DNA of 64,000 bases from Alteromonas_E sp965248545 (GCA_965248545.1 OZ252110.1:2914001-2978000), one strand, 5' to 3'. Positions 6,990 to 16,575 are shown, counted from the stretch's first letter. The notes: generated from the sequence alone by a model not told the origin. Made by a program: numbers and translations.

Positions 6990-8765
6990 ATGTCTAAGCC
7001 TCTCGCATTGACAGAATTAGTGCTGCGCGACGCACATCAGTCTTTATTGGCGACCCGCATGAGAATAGAAGACATGCTGCCAATGGCAGAACAACTCGAT
7101 AAAGCCGGGTATTGGTCGGTCGAATCCTGGGGAGGTGCAACATTTGATGCGTGTATTCGTTATTTGGGCGAAGATCCGTGGGAGCGAATTCGGCTGTTGA
7201 AAGACGCGATGCCCAATACCAAGCAACAGATGCTCCTACGAGGCCAAAATTTACTTGGCTACCGTCACTATGCTGATGATGTTGTAGAAAAATTTGTTGA
7301 GCGAGCGCACACCAACGGTGTCGATGTTTTTCGCATATTCGACGCAATGAATGACGTACGCAATTTGCAAACAGCGGTTAAAGCTGCCATTCGCGTTGGT
7401 GCGCATGCGCAGGGCACAATCTCATACACAGTGAGCCCGGTACATACCTTATCGATGTGGATTGATATGGCGAAACAACTGGAAGATATGGGTGTCCATT
7501 CAGTCTGTATAAAAGATATGGCCGGTTTGCTAAAACCGTACGAATGTGAGCAGCTTATTACAGAGTTGAAACAGGCGATTGACGTCCCGATTGCGATGCA
7601 ATGTCATGCCACCACGGGTTTTAGTACAGCGACCTATCAAAAGGCGATTGACGCAGGAATTGATATGCTCGACACCGCAATTTCTCCGATGAGTATGACC
7701 TACGGTCACACGGCAACGGAGACTATTGTTTCAATCTTAGAAGGTACTGATCGAGATACCGGTATTGATCTACAGCACTTAGCGCCAATTGCAGACCATT
7801 TCCGCGAGGTCCGAAAAAAGTATGCCCAGTTCGAAGGTAGCTTGAAAGGAATTGATGCGCGGATAATTTCGGCACAAGTTCCGGGTGGTATGTTGACTAA
7901 CATGGAGAATCAACTTAAAGAGCAAAACGCCGAATCTAAGTTCGCGGCGGTTTTAGAGGAAATTCCCAGAGTCAGAGAAGATCTCGGTTTCATTCCGTTA
8001 GTTACCCCTACGTCCCAGATTGTTGGCACGCAGGCCGTTATTAACGTCCTATCGGCAGAACGCTATCAAACGATTTCTAAGGAAACTGCAGGTGTTCTCA
8101 AAGGCGAATATGGGGCAACTATTGCACCTGTTAACGCAGAATTACAAGCACGGGTGCTTGCTGGAGAGCCGGCGATAACCTGTAGGCCAGCAGATTTGCT
8201 AGAGCCAGAAGTGAAATCCTTACACACCGAGTTGCAGGATTTGGCGGAGAAGCATCAATTTGTGCTGGCAGAGCAGTCGATTGATGACACGTTAACGTAT
8301 GCGCTGTTTCCGCAAGTGGGTCTCAAATTTTTACAAAACCGAGACAATCCCGACGCCTTTGAACCCGTCCCGACGCAGTCAACAACTGTGCCTGAAGCTC
8401 CGCAAACCGCTTCTGTTAAAACCGGAGAAGCTGCGGCATATGACATTCGCGTGGATGGTAAGCAATTCCATGTTGAGGTCGCCCCCAGCGGCACGCTAAC
8501 CCGTGTCGAGCCTCTTCCTACGACTGCCACACCTGTCAGCGAGCCTGTGACCGCTGGGCAAACGATTACTGCACCGTTGGCCGGGAATATCGTCAGGGTT
8601 TTAGTCAGTGCGGGTGCGAGCGTCAATGAAGGCGATGTCGTCATGATGCTTGAAGCAATGAAGATGGAAACTGAAGTGAGAAGTCCACACTCAGGTACAG
8701 TTAGTCAAGTGCATGTGAGCGAGGGTGATGCGGTGCAATCTGGGCAAGCGTTGATAGAGCTGTAA
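6990..8765 (+). CDS. oadA: Oxaloacetate decarboxylase alpha subunit, biotin-carrying
   Basis: A 591-residue protein. ATG 6990 is chosen because TAGGAG lies just upstream and the product begins MSKPLALTELVLRDAHQSL, the family start. The N-terminal half is the TIM-barrel carboxyltransferase (metal-binding RDAHQS motif; MQCHATTGFS near residue 205). A conserved PYC/OADA domain follows, then a Thr/Pro-rich linker and a C-terminal biotinyl domain with the biotin site EAMKMETE near residue 556. It moves the carboxyl group of oxaloacetate to biotin, giving pyruvate, while OadB decarboxylates the carrier and pumps Na+. It is two bases from oadB. Confidence 0.97.
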   Translation: MSKPLALTELVLRDAHQSLLATRMRIEDMLPMAEQLDKAGYWSVESWGGATFDACIRYLGEDPWERIRLLKDAMPNTKQQMLLRGQNLLGYRHYADDVVEKFVERAHTNGVDVFRIFDAMNDVRNLQTAVKAAIRVGAHAQGTISYTVSPVHTLSMWIDMAKQLEDMGVHSVCIKDMAGLLKPYECEQLITELKQAIDVPIAMQCHATTGFSTATYQKAIDAGIDMLDTAISPMSMTYGHTATETIVSILEGTDRDTGIDLQHLAPIADHFREVRKKYAQFEGSLKGIDARIISAQVPGGMLTNMENQLKEQNAESKFAAVLEEIPRVREDLGFIPLVTPTSQIVGTQAVINVLSAERYQTISKETAGVLKGEYGATIAPVNAELQARVLAGEPAITCRPADLLEPEVKSLHTELQDLAEKHQFVLAEQSIDDTLTYALFPQVGLKFLQNRDNPDAFEPVPTQSTTVPEAPQTASVKTGEAAAYDIRVDGKQFHVEVAPSGTLTRVEPLPTTATPVSEPVTAGQTITAPLAGNIVRVLVSAGASVNEGDVVMMLEAMKMETEVRSPHSGTVSQVHVSEGDAVQSGQALIEL

Positions 8766-8767
8766 CC

Positions 8768-9898
8768 ATGGAAAACTTGATAACGTTATGGCAAAGCACT
8801 GCTTTGCCGCATTTCACTACGGGCCAGATCATCATGATGTTGGTCGGTTTTGGGTTGTTATACCTCGCTATAGTAAAAAAGTTTGAACCGTTATTGTTGT
8901 TACCGATCGGATTCGGCGCATTGTTAACCAATATACCGTTAGCAGGTTTTTCTGAAGCGGGAGGTTTACTGCATTACGTATATGAAGTCGGTATTGAAAC
9001 CGGCGTGTTTCCTTTGCTGATCTTTATGGGAGTAGGGGCGATGACGGATTTTGGTGCGCTGATTGCCAATCCTCGAATGTTGTTACTTGGTGCCGCGGCG
9101 CAATTTGGTATTTTTGCTACCTTGTTCGGTGCGATTGCACTCAATGCAGTACCTGGATTTGAATTTAGTCTCCAAGATGCAGCTGCCATTGCAATCATCG
9201 GTGGTGCAGATGGGCCAACCGCAATATTTCTAGCGTCCCGTTTGGCGCCTGATTTACTCGGCGCCATAGCCGTCGCGGCATACTCGTACATGGCGCTTGT
9301 GCCTATAATTCAGCCACCCATCATGAAGGCCTTAACGAATAGCAAAGAACGCGCAATAACGATGGAGCAGTTACGGCCTGTTAGCCAACGTGAGAAGATT
9401 TTGTTTCCACTGGCGGTACTTTTTTTAACGATCTTGTTTTTACCAACCGCGACGCCTTTAGTCGGGATGTTTTGTTTTGGTAATTTGATGCGTGAGTGTG
9501 GTGTTGTAGATCGCTTAAGTCATACCGCGCAAAATGACTTGATCAACGTCGTCACTATTTTTCTTGGATTAGCGGTGGGCTCCAAGCTTTCTGCTGACAA
9601 GTTTTTAACAGTTGAAACCCTTGGTATCCTAGGGCTAGGAGCGGTTGCCTTTGGTATTGGAACCGCTGCTGGTGTCATTATGGCGAAGATAATGAGTAAA
9701 CTCAGTGGTGGCGCGATTAACCCACTCATTGGTGCCGCTGGCGTTAGTGCTGTGCCTATGGCTGCTCGAGTTGTCAATAAAGTAGGGTTGGAAGCTAATC
9801 CGCACAACTTTTTGTTGATGCATGCTATGGGGCCAAATGTTGCAGGCGTTCTCGGCTCCGCTGTCGCGGCTGGTATTTTGTTGTCTTTGGTCGGTTGA
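8768..9898 (+). CDS. oadB: Oxaloacetate decarboxylase beta subunit (Na+ pump)
   Basis: A 376-residue, highly hydrophobic protein with about nine to eleven membrane segments. The conserved IIGGADGPTAIFLASRLAPD block near residue 145 contains the aspartate needed for Na+ and proton movement. OadB decarboxylates carboxybiotin on OadA and exports Na+ across the inner membrane. The gene ends the oadGAB operon and meets sapF tail to tail. A Na+-exporting decarboxylase fits a marine lifestyle. Confidence 0.97.
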   Translation: MENLITLWQSTALPHFTTGQIIMMLVGFGLLYLAIVKKFEPLLLLPIGFGALLTNIPLAGFSEAGGLLHYVYEVGIETGVFPLLIFMGVGAMTDFGALIANPRMLLLGAAAQFGIFATLFGAIALNAVPGFEFSLQDAAAIAIIGGADGPTAIFLASRLAPDLLGAIAVAAYSYMALVPIIQPPIMKALTNSKERAITMEQLRPVSQREKILFPLAVLFLTILFLPTATPLVGMFCFGNLMRECGVVDRLSHTAQNDLINVVTIFLGLAVGSKLSADKFLTVETLGILGLGAVAFGIGTAAGVIMAKIMSKLSGGAINPLIGAAGVSAVPMAARVVNKVGLEANPHNFLLMHAMGPNVAGVLGSAVAAGILLSLVG

Positions 9899-9908
9899 TA
9901 GCGTCTAG

Positions 9909-9932
9909 TGGCTGGAAATATAAATCCAGCCA
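9909..9932. terminator. Convergent hairpin between oadB and sapF
   Basis: An 8-bp perfect stem, TGGCTGGA (9909-9916) with TCCAGCCA (9925-9932), sits in the 38-base gap between the two convergent operons. It lacks a T-tract on either side, so termination strength is uncertain. Confidence 0.5.
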
Positions 9933-9936
9933 TTGA

Positions 9937-10752
9937 CTAGCGATTCTTTGCGGGCTTTTGTTGAGACGGTACCAAAGATTGGTGGGCTGAAATCAATTTT
10001 TGCGTCACTTCATGTTTTGGCCATCGGAATAGCGTGTCGGTTTTACCTGATTCAACAATTTGCCCGTTGTCCATCACCAGCATTCTATCGGCTATGTGTC
10101 GCACAATACCTAAGTTGTGACTAATAAAAACAAATGACAGGCCCAATTCTCGTTGTAAACGCAGGATCATATTAATGGTCTGTGAACGAACGGACGGGTC
10201 CAGCGCCGCAAAAGGCTCGTCTGCCACAATTATGCTGGGGTTTAAGATTAGGGCTCGGGCCATGGCCACACGCTGCTGTTGTCCGTCTGACAGCATATGT
10301 GGATAGAAAAAATAATGCTCTCTTAACAAGCCGACTTGCACCAGTGTTTGTTCAATGCGCTCTTCGCGTTGGTTAGCGTTGAGTTGAGTGTTTAACTTGA
10401 GCGGCTCTTGGAGTATACCTCCAATGGTTAAGGCTGGGTTGAGTGACTCAGAACTGCGCTGAAAAATCATTCTTACGTGGCAACGTTGCCAGTTTTGATT
10501 TTCTTGTGGGTCACACTGCATCCCTTCGTGATTAAATTGAATCGAGCCCGCAGTAGGGCTTAGCGCACCACACAATAGCTTAGCTAACAATGATTTGCCT
10601 GAACGATTACCCCCGATAATTGCTATCGTCTCCGCTTTATTAATGGAAATATCTACCGGGCCAAGAATAAAGGGCTGTCTAGGTTTTCGCTCAAAAAAGC
10701 CTGGTTTTTTTGAGCGGTAGGTAAGGTCTTTAGCCGAAAGTAAATGCGTCAT
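9937..10752 (-). CDS. sapF: SapF, peptide ABC transporter ATP-binding protein
   Basis: A 271-residue ABC ATPase. Walker A is GGNRSGKS near residue 47, the signature is LSDGQQQR, and Walker B with its catalytic glutamate is IIVADEP; a switch histidine follows in FISHNLG. It is the last gene of pspF-sapABCDF and overlaps sapD by four bases. SapF powers uptake of peptides (in enterics, antimicrobial peptides) through SapBC together with SapD. This is the ATPase of the pair with intact catalytic motifs. Confidence 0.93.
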   Translation of the reverse strand: MTHLLSAKDLTYRSKKPGFFERKPRQPFILGPVDISINKAETIAIIGGNRSGKSLLAKLLCGALSPTAGSIQFNHEGMQCDPQENQNWQRCHVRMIFQRSSESLNPALTIGGILQEPLKLNTQLNANQREERIEQTLVQVGLLREHYFFYPHMLSDGQQQRVAMARALILNPSIIVADEPFAALDPSVRSQTINMILRLQRELGLSFVFISHNLGIVRHIADRMLVMDNGQIVESGKTDTLFRWPKHEVTQKLISAHQSLVPSQQKPAKNR

Positions 10753-11744
10753 TGTGTTTTAGTGTGCAAGGGAAAATGGCAACTGTATTGGTGATCATGA
10801 ATTCGCCGCACGCCGGGTGTTTGAACACAGGTTTTTTGAGCTCGCTGGCAACGCGGGCCAAGGCGACAACCAATGGGTAAATGTTGCAAGGTTGGTATTG
10901 TCCCCGGCAGCGTTACCAAGGGTGATTTCGGGGCAAGGTCGATGCGGAAACTGGGGGCGCTATCCAACAATGCTTTTGTGTAAGGGTGGAGTGGGCGTCT
11001 CTGCAAATGTTTCATTGGCCCTGACTCTACCGTCTGGCCACAATATAATACTGTCATTGAGTCAGCCATGCTGGAAATGGCCAACAGATCATGTCCAACG
11101 AACAATATACTTAAATTTTTTGTTTGATTAAGTCTTCTAAATAACTTGAGGATTTGCGTTTTGGTTGTCGCTTCCATTCCGCGAGTAGGATCATCAGCAA
11201 TCAACAAGGATGGTTGCGAAACCAATGCCATCGCAATCATAAATTTTTGGCCGATGTCCGTCGAAATCTGATGCGGATAGGAACTAAGTACACTTTTGTG
11301 ATCTTTAATGCCGACTTTGTGAACCAGCTCAATGGCGATTTTACGGCGTTGTTGTTTCTTTTGCCAAAACCAGCCGCTTCCAACAAATTCGAATGGTACG
11401 CTTTCTTCTAGTTGCTCACCGAGCGTTACTGTAGGGTCTAGTGTCCCGAGAGGGTCTTGGTATACAACGGCAATGTCACGGCGCATGATTTCTCGACGTT
11501 CTTCACTACTCAGAGATAGCATGTTTTTACCGCGCCATGTCATGCGATCCGCAGTAAGTTTCATTTGCTGAGGTAAACCGCCTGAGATAGCTCTTACAAT
11601 GAGGCTTTTACCCGAACCTGACTCGCCTACGAGCGCTTGTATTTCGCCCTCTTTTACGGTCAAGTTGGCTTTGTCTAGCGCTTTGATCCAGCCCGACTCA
11701 GTATCGATCTCAAGCGTGAGGTTTTTTATGTCCAGTAATGCCAT
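10749..11744 (-). CDS. sapD: SapD, peptide ABC transporter ATP-binding protein with weakened catalytic motifs
   Basis: A 331-residue ABC ATPase with Walker A GESGSGKS (residues 40-47). The signature loop reads YPHQISTDIGQK where LSGGQ would be expected, and Walker B reads LLIADDP with aspartate 185 in place of the catalytic glutamate. The C-terminus has the oligopeptide HPY domain (HPYTKALLDSAP) and a Cys-containing tail (GCRLGPRCQRAQKTC). E. coli SapD also has a divergent signature, but the Asp substitution further suggests a weak second ATP site. SapD also binds ATP in support of Trk potassium uptake in E. coli. It overlaps sapF and abuts sapC by one base. Confidence 0.93.
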   Translation of the reverse strand: MALLDIKNLTLEIDTESGWIKALDKANLTVKEGEIQALVGESGSGKSLIVRAISGGLPQQMKLTADRMTWRGKNMLSLSSEERREIMRRDIAVVYQDPLGTLDPTVTLGEQLEESVPFEFVGSGWFWQKKQQRRKIAIELVHKVGIKDHKSVLSSYPHQISTDIGQKFMIAMALVSQPSLLIADDPTRGMEATTKTQILKLFRRLNQTKNLSILFVGHDLLAISSMADSMTVLYCGQTVESGPMKHLQRRPLHPYTKALLDSAPSFRIDLAPKSPLVTLPGTIPTLQHLPIGCRLGPRCQRAQKTCVQTPGVRRIHDHQYSCHFPLHTKTQ

Positions 11745-12643
11745 TAGTGACGTAATCGCCTATTAAGTGCTGCTCTCAAACCATCGCCGACAACATTAAT
11801 GGAGAACACCATTAGGAAGATGGTTAAACCCGGCAGGGCGATGTTCCAAGGGGCAATATAAACTACATTGAGGCTTTCGGCTAACATTGCACCTAGTTCA
11901 ATAGTATTACCTTGGGCACCTAAATTGAGAAAACCGAGTGCGGTGATATCCAAGATTGCAATCGATAGAGCAATAGTGCCTTGAACAACTAGCATTTCGA
12001 TCATATTCGGCAATAAGGAATACACAAAAATATGGGTTTTGCTCGCACCGTCTAACTTAGCAGCCAGAATGTATTCTTTCTCCATTAACTCTCGCACCGT
12101 ATTGCGGGTATGGTGAACGAAATGGGGGATAAGAGCTAGCGTAATTGCCCACATGCTATTGACCAAACCTGTGCCTAAAATTGCCACGATGATAATGGCA
12201 AGCAACAAAGTAGGAATCACCATCAACGCATCGAGTAAGTGGTTGATGATGCTGGAGCGTACGCCATTGCTCATACCGGCGAGAACACCAATTGCAACAC
12301 CTACCAACATGGCGACCATGACCAACATAACACTGGTACCGAATGTCACTTGCGACGCGTGAATCAGGCGAGAAAACAAATCTCGACCTAACGCATCCGT
12401 CCCCATTACATAGCGCACTGTACCACTGGGATCCCAAGAAGGGGGAACCAAGGTTGTGTCAGTGTTTTGGAGTAGCGGATCGTACGGCGCGAAAAGTGCA
12501 CCAAATACGGCAATGAGCGCAAAGAATCCAAGCATGACGATACCCGCCATTGCAACGTGGCTGCGGCGAAACTCGCGCCATGTTTGCTGCCACGGAGAAG
12601 GATGGAGTTCGTCGGAATACAAATCAAATCGAGACACGTTCAA
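11744..12643 (-). CDS. sapC: SapC, peptide ABC transporter permease
   Basis: A 299-residue inner-membrane permease of the DppC/OppC type. After an N-terminal cytoplasmic tail and a first membrane helix near residue 30-55, a GTDALGRDLFSRLIHASQ segment and the binding-protein-dependent transport domain follow, with a TLALIPHFVHHTRNTVRELM EAA-like loop that docks to the ATPases. About six membrane helices are seen. It overlaps sapB by 20 bases and sapD by one base, which implies translational coupling. Confidence 0.93.
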   Translation of the reverse strand: MNVSRFDLYSDELHPSPWQQTWREFRRSHVAMAGIVMLGFFALIAVFGALFAPYDPLLQNTDTTLVPPSWDPSGTVRYVMGTDALGRDLFSRLIHASQVTFGTSVMLVMVAMLVGVAIGVLAGMSNGVRSSIINHLLDALMVIPTLLLAIIIVAILGTGLVNSMWAITLALIPHFVHHTRNTVRELMEKEYILAAKLDGASKTHIFVYSLLPNMIEMLVVQGTIALSIAILDITALGFLNLGAQGNTIELGAMLAESLNVVYIAPWNIALPGLTIFLMVFSINVVGDGLRAALNRRLRH

Positions 12644-13634
12644 ATTTCTCCCGACTTGGATCTATCAAGCGATTGAACAACTCGATAAATATGGTAACCA
12701 CAATCACGGCGCCTGCCACGGCTAACATGCCCGCTCTAATTGCGGGAAAGTCCTGTTGATAAATGGCTTGGAGTAACCAGTTCCCAATGCCTGGCCAAGA
12801 AAAAATAGACTCAACGATCATTACGTTCGTGATAATCGCTGTTACCTGCATGGCTAAAATTGGCAAAATGGGCAGCAAAGCATTGCGCAGCCCGTGTTTG
12901 AGGAATATCTGCGCCGGACTAAGACCTCTGGACTGCGCGGCGATAATAAAGGGTTGGCGCATGACTTCCAGTGTTGAACGTCTTACTGCACGGATAATCG
13001 TCGCCATTGTAATTATTGAAACAGAGATTGTTGGTAAGGCTAAATGTTTGACCGCATCCCAAAACGCCTCACCGCGATCGATGCCTTGGGCAAGCATGAT
13101 ATCAATTAAAATAAAGCCTGTTTGGTGTGGAATATCCATCAGTAGGTTTATGCGACCTGACATCGGCAGCCAGCCAAAACTAAGACTGAATACCAATACA
13201 AACAACATCGCCAACCAGAATACCGGGAAACTGTACATCATTGCGCTGCTGCCAAGCACCGCGTAATCAATGGTCTTGTGTGGCCTCAATCCCGCCCAAA
13301 AACCGCATGGCAGTCCAATTAGAAGGGCCAACAGTAGCGCATACAAACTTAATTCAATTGTCGCCGGCAGTGTGATGGCAATTTCCGCGGCAAGTGATTG
13401 TCCGGTCATTAGGCTAATGCCCCAATCACCGTCGATTATGTTGCCAAGATAGGCAACAAATGCCTGCCACACTGAGCGTTCAGCGAACTGCGAAATACCA
13501 GCGGAATCAGTCAGTCCAGTTAGGTTGGTATAAGGATTGCCGGGGAACAAAAACGCTAACCCAAATGAAAATACGACTACTACAAATAGCGTTATCACGA
13601 GTAAATTAGTGTAGCGTAGAAAAATACTAGCCAT
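12624..13634 (-). CDS. sapB: SapB, peptide ABC transporter permease
   Basis: A 336-residue DppB/OppB-type permease. It has an N-terminal membrane helix (residues 8-30), a long periplasmic loop, then five further membrane helices with the ATPase-docking loop near SRGLSPAQIFLKHGLRNALLP. It pairs with SapC to form the channel. It overlaps the sapA end by eight bases. Confidence 0.93.
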   Translation of the reverse strand: MASIFLRYTNLLVITLFVVVVFSFGLAFLFPGNPYTNLTGLTDSAGISQFAERSVWQAFVAYLGNIIDGDWGISLMTGQSLAAEIAITLPATIELSLYALLLALLIGLPCGFWAGLRPHKTIDYAVLGSSAMMYSFPVFWLAMLFVLVFSLSFGWLPMSGRINLLMDIPHQTGFILIDIMLAQGIDRGEAFWDAVKHLALPTISVSIITMATIIRAVRRSTLEVMRQPFIIAAQSRGLSPAQIFLKHGLRNALLPILPILAMQVTAIITNVMIVESIFSWPGIGNWLLQAIYQQDFPAIRAGMLAVAGAVIVVTIFIELFNRLIDPSREKFERVSI

Positions 13635-15258
13635 CGTTTTTCGTTACCGCCCCCAGTTTGACCCCACCATAACTATTGATCGTTACGTTGTCGACGTTTT
13701 GGCGTTGAGCTTGATATCGGAATGCATGTGCAATAGGCAGTAACGGCATTTGTTCATAGAGCAGTCGATTCGCTTGTGCATACAATTGCTTGCGGCGCTC
13801 TATGTCATTGACCACGATAGCTTGTTCAATCAGTTCGTCATAGTCAGGATCACACCACATCGCTCTGTTTGTGCCACTTGGGATAGCACTGCAAGTGAGC
13901 AGTGGCCGATAAAAGTTGTCTGGGTCAACATTATCTGCGGACCAACCGATTAATACTGAATCGTGCATTCCTTGCTGTAGGTTATTGCGAAACGTTCCCC
14001 AGTCGTAACTGACAATGGTGGCTTCAACACCGACATCGGCCAAATAGGTTTGCATCAAGCGCGCCATTTTCATGGCATTAGGGTTGTATGCGCGCTGTAC
14101 CGGCATTGCCCATAATGTCATTTGAAAGCCTGGTTCGATGCCCGAGGCCCTAAGCAGTCGGCGAGCTTGAACTGGATTGTAATTAATATCGTCAGCATTA
14201 GCTTGATGTGCCCATGACGTTGGCGGCAAAACACCGATGGCGCGGCGGGCACTGCCGAAATAGACAGTATCAAGCAAGGTGTTTTTATCGATGGCCATCG
14301 CAAGCGCGCGCCTCACATCGGGATTGTCAAAAGGAGGCTTTTGCGTGTTGAAGGCCCAAAAGCCAACGTTGAGACCCGGTTTCTCGAGCAATTTCAAATC
14401 TTCATTGTCACGGATCGCATCCAATTCACTTTGCGCAGGAAAAACTGATATATCGCATTCACCGGTTATGAGCTTGGCGAGTCGTAGTGCACTTCTTGGC
14501 GTTATATCGAAGACCAAAAATGGGTTTTCGACGGGCCCTCCCCAATAATTATCGTGTCGAGCATAGCGAATGAAGTGATTTGGGCGGTATTCCAAGAAAC
14601 GATATGGACCAGTACCAATGGGTTGGCTATCAATGTTCTCAGCTAGACCCTGCTCTAACAGTTGATTGGCATAATCAGCCGACAAGATAACAGCGAAATC
14701 AGTAGCTAGGTTGGCGAGAAAAGAGCTGTCACGGCGGGCCAAGTTTATTTCAACACGGTATCCATTAATACGTTTTACAGAAACAATGTTCTCCGCTAAG
14801 TTGAGGCTCTGAAAGTACGGGTAGCGGCCACCTGACACCGGGTGAAACGGGTGAGTACTGTCGCGCCACCGATTGATACTAAATAACACATCGTCAGCGT
14901 TAAACGTGCGCGTTGGTGAGAAGTACTCCGTCGAATGGAATCGAACCCCCCGTTTTAATTGAAAAGTGTATGTCAAACCATCCTGACTAATCAGCCAGCT
15001 GTCGGCTAGGCCGGGAATGATACTGCCGGTTTCGGTATCAAAATCAATTAAGCGGTCATATATCTGATGCGATGTTGCATCTGCTGTAGTTCCGGAAGTA
15101 TCCAACTGAGGGTTAAACGCATTAGGGTTACTTTCCGAACAAAAAACGATACCTGACTGACTTATCGCCGAGTCTGCAATCGGTGAGCAACCGCTAATGC
15201 TACCATAGGCAATGATTAAAATGCCTAACAGCACCCAGTTACGCATCGACTTCGCCAT
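13627..15258 (-). CDS. sapA: SapA, peptide-binding lipoprotein of the Sap transporter
   Basis: A 543-residue solute-binding protein of the SBP_5 (DppA/OppA) family. The signal peptide ends in a lipobox-like SISGC, which predicts a membrane-anchored lipoprotein; E. coli SapA is a soluble periplasmic protein. The family core RLIDFDTETGSIIPGLADSW lies near residue 90. ATG 15258 is given; ATG 15246 (MRNWVLL) is equally plausible and makes a tighter signal peptide. Either start lies inside the 3' end of pspF, so the two genes are probably coupled. SapA delivers peptides or haem-like ligands to SapBCDF. Confidence 0.9.
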   Translation of the reverse strand: MAKSMRNWVLLGILIIAYGSISGCSPIADSAISQSGIVFCSESNPNAFNPQLDTSGTTADATSHQIYDRLIDFDTETGSIIPGLADSWLISQDGLTYTFQLKRGVRFHSTEYFSPTRTFNADDVLFSINRWRDSTHPFHPVSGGRYPYFQSLNLAENIVSVKRINGYRVEINLARRDSSFLANLATDFAVILSADYANQLLEQGLAENIDSQPIGTGPYRFLEYRPNHFIRYARHDNYWGGPVENPFLVFDITPRSALRLAKLITGECDISVFPAQSELDAIRDNEDLKLLEKPGLNVGFWAFNTQKPPFDNPDVRRALAMAIDKNTLLDTVYFGSARRAIGVLPPTSWAHQANADDINYNPVQARRLLRASGIEPGFQMTLWAMPVQRAYNPNAMKMARLMQTYLADVGVEATIVSYDWGTFRNNLQQGMHDSVLIGWSADNVDPDNFYRPLLTCSAIPSGTNRAMWCDPDYDELIEQAIVVNDIERRKQLYAQANRLLYEQMPLLPIAHAFRYQAQRQNVDNVTINSYGGVKLGAVTKNDG

Positions 15259-16378
15259 TGCTCGCGGAAGATTCCAGTAAATTGTATTTTTTCAGGTAAC
15301 CGCGTAATTGATGATAGGTCAAACTGAGTTTTTCTGCAGTCTTCTTCTGGTTAAATTGACTGTCTTTCAAGGCCTGTTGAATCAATGCAATTTCGAAATC
15401 TTGACTCTTTTGCTTTAAGTCGACGGGGTAATTGAGTGCTTCGAAAGGGTTGGTCGTCACGGACTCGGGTGTACTCGAGGCATCTGTGCGTTCGTCATGC
15501 TTGATCGGGGCGTTGACCTGAGGAGTAGCATTAACCGTTGTATCAGCAACCAACGCAGTTTGCCTGTCAGCAGTTTTAATACGGCCTTTAGGGCGGTAAA
15601 TTGATTCAAATGGGTCAAGTACGATTTCATGCACCGGGAGATGCGGATTATTAGCACGATAAACGGCTCTTTCAACGACATTTTTCAATTCACGTATATT
15701 GCCGGGCCAATCATAGTCTAAAAGTGTACGCTTGGCTTTCTCGGTAAAACCGCTAAAGAGTTCCAACTCTAGTTCTCGCGTCATGTTGATTGCGAAATGT
15801 TCAGCCAGCATAAGAATATCTTCTTGTCGTTCTCGCAAAGGGGGTATGGTTATAACGTCAAAGGCAAGTCGATCAAGTAGGTCGGCTCTAAATTCGCCTG
15901 AATCAGCTAAACTGGGCAAATCTTCATTCGTTGCAGCAATCAGCCTCACATCGACCTTGACTGATTTTGAGCCACCAACACGTTCAAATTCACCATACTC
16001 AATGACACGTAAAAGCTTTTCCTGAATCATTCCTGAGGTATTGGCCAGTTCATCAAGAAACAAGGTACCGTTATTCGCAACTTCAAACCGACCTTCGCGA
16101 CGTTTACTTGCCCCTGTAAAGGCGCCCGCCTCATAGCCAAAAAGCTCTGATTCCAAAAGACTTTCGCTTAATGCTGCACAATTTAGTTTGAGGTAGTTCT
16201 GATCCCATCGTTTCGACAAGTAATGCAGGCGGGCAGCAACTAATTCCTTACCGGTACCCCGCTCTCCGATGACGAGCACCGGCTTGTTCAAGGGGGCGAT
16301 CTGTGAGATTTGTTCAAGTACTTCTAGAAAGCTGTTTGCTTGGCCTAATAAGTTGTCTTGGTTACTAAATCGACTCAT
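15239..16378 (-). CDS. pspF: PspF, sigma-54 enhancer-binding activator of the psp operon
   Basis: A 379-residue AAA+ activator without an N-terminal sensory domain, as in PspF. Visible motifs: Walker A GERGTGKE near residue 38, the sigma-54-contacting loop GAFTGA near residue 86, Walker B GTLFLDE, sensor elements RLIAATNEDL, and a C-terminal Fis-type helix-turn-helix (QKKTAEKLSLTYHQLRGYL). PspA normally holds PspF inactive until membrane stress. It reads divergently from pspA across a 197-base region with a sigma-54 promoter. Unusually, its 3' end overlaps sapA, so pspF heads the sap chain. A Ser/Thr/Pro-rich linker of about 70 residues before the HTH makes it longer than the 325-residue E. 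coli protein. Confidence 0.93.
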   Translation of the reverse strand: MSRFSNQDNLLGQANSFLEVLEQISQIAPLNKPVLVIGERGTGKELVAARLHYLSKRWDQNYLKLNCAALSESLLESELFGYEAGAFTGASKRREGRFEVANNGTLFLDELANTSGMIQEKLLRVIEYGEFERVGGSKSVKVDVRLIAATNEDLPSLADSGEFRADLLDRLAFDVITIPPLRERQEDILMLAEHFAINMTRELELELFSGFTEKAKRTLLDYDWPGNIRELKNVVERAVYRANNPHLPVHEIVLDPFESIYRPKGRIKTADRQTALVADTTVNATPQVNAPIKHDERTDASSTPESVTTNPFEALNYPVDLKQKSQDFEIALIQQALKDSQFNQKKTAEKLSLTYHQLRGYLKKYNLLESSASNGEVDA

Positions 16379-16498
16379 GAGTTATAAAAGTGGCGAAAAA
16401 CACTAACTCTTAGTCTAATTGATTATTGGTGAAATGGTAGCGTTTTTAATAAGATTTGGAAAATTAATTAAAAACAGATAGTTAGCTCATTTGGTGAA

Positions 16499-16516
16499 TT
16501 GGCATCGTTATTGTAT
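16499..16516 (+). promoter_or_regulatory. Sigma-54 (-24/-12) promoter of pspA
   Basis: TTGGCATCGTTATTGTAT places the -24 GG at 16501-16502 and the -12 GT at 16513-16514 with the required ten-base spacing. The match to TGGCAC-N5-TTGC is good except at the last position. The predicted transcript start is near 16525, leaving about 50 leader bases. PspF sites are expected upstream, in 16380-16480. Confidence 0.82.
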
Positions 16517-16575
16517 AGATTATCCCAGACATGAATGTGTACATGAATAAGATTTTAAATTAAGAGGTAATCAAC

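Noticed and set aside
9520..9933. 137-residue minus-strand frame opposite oadB
   Set aside because: Mirror of the hydrophobic OadB sequence and would end in the convergent hairpin; sapABCDF already ends at 9937.
12763..13266. 167-residue plus-strand frame inside sapB
   Set aside because: Shadow of a minus-strand membrane protein gene; composition typical of an antisense frame and no ribosome-binding site.
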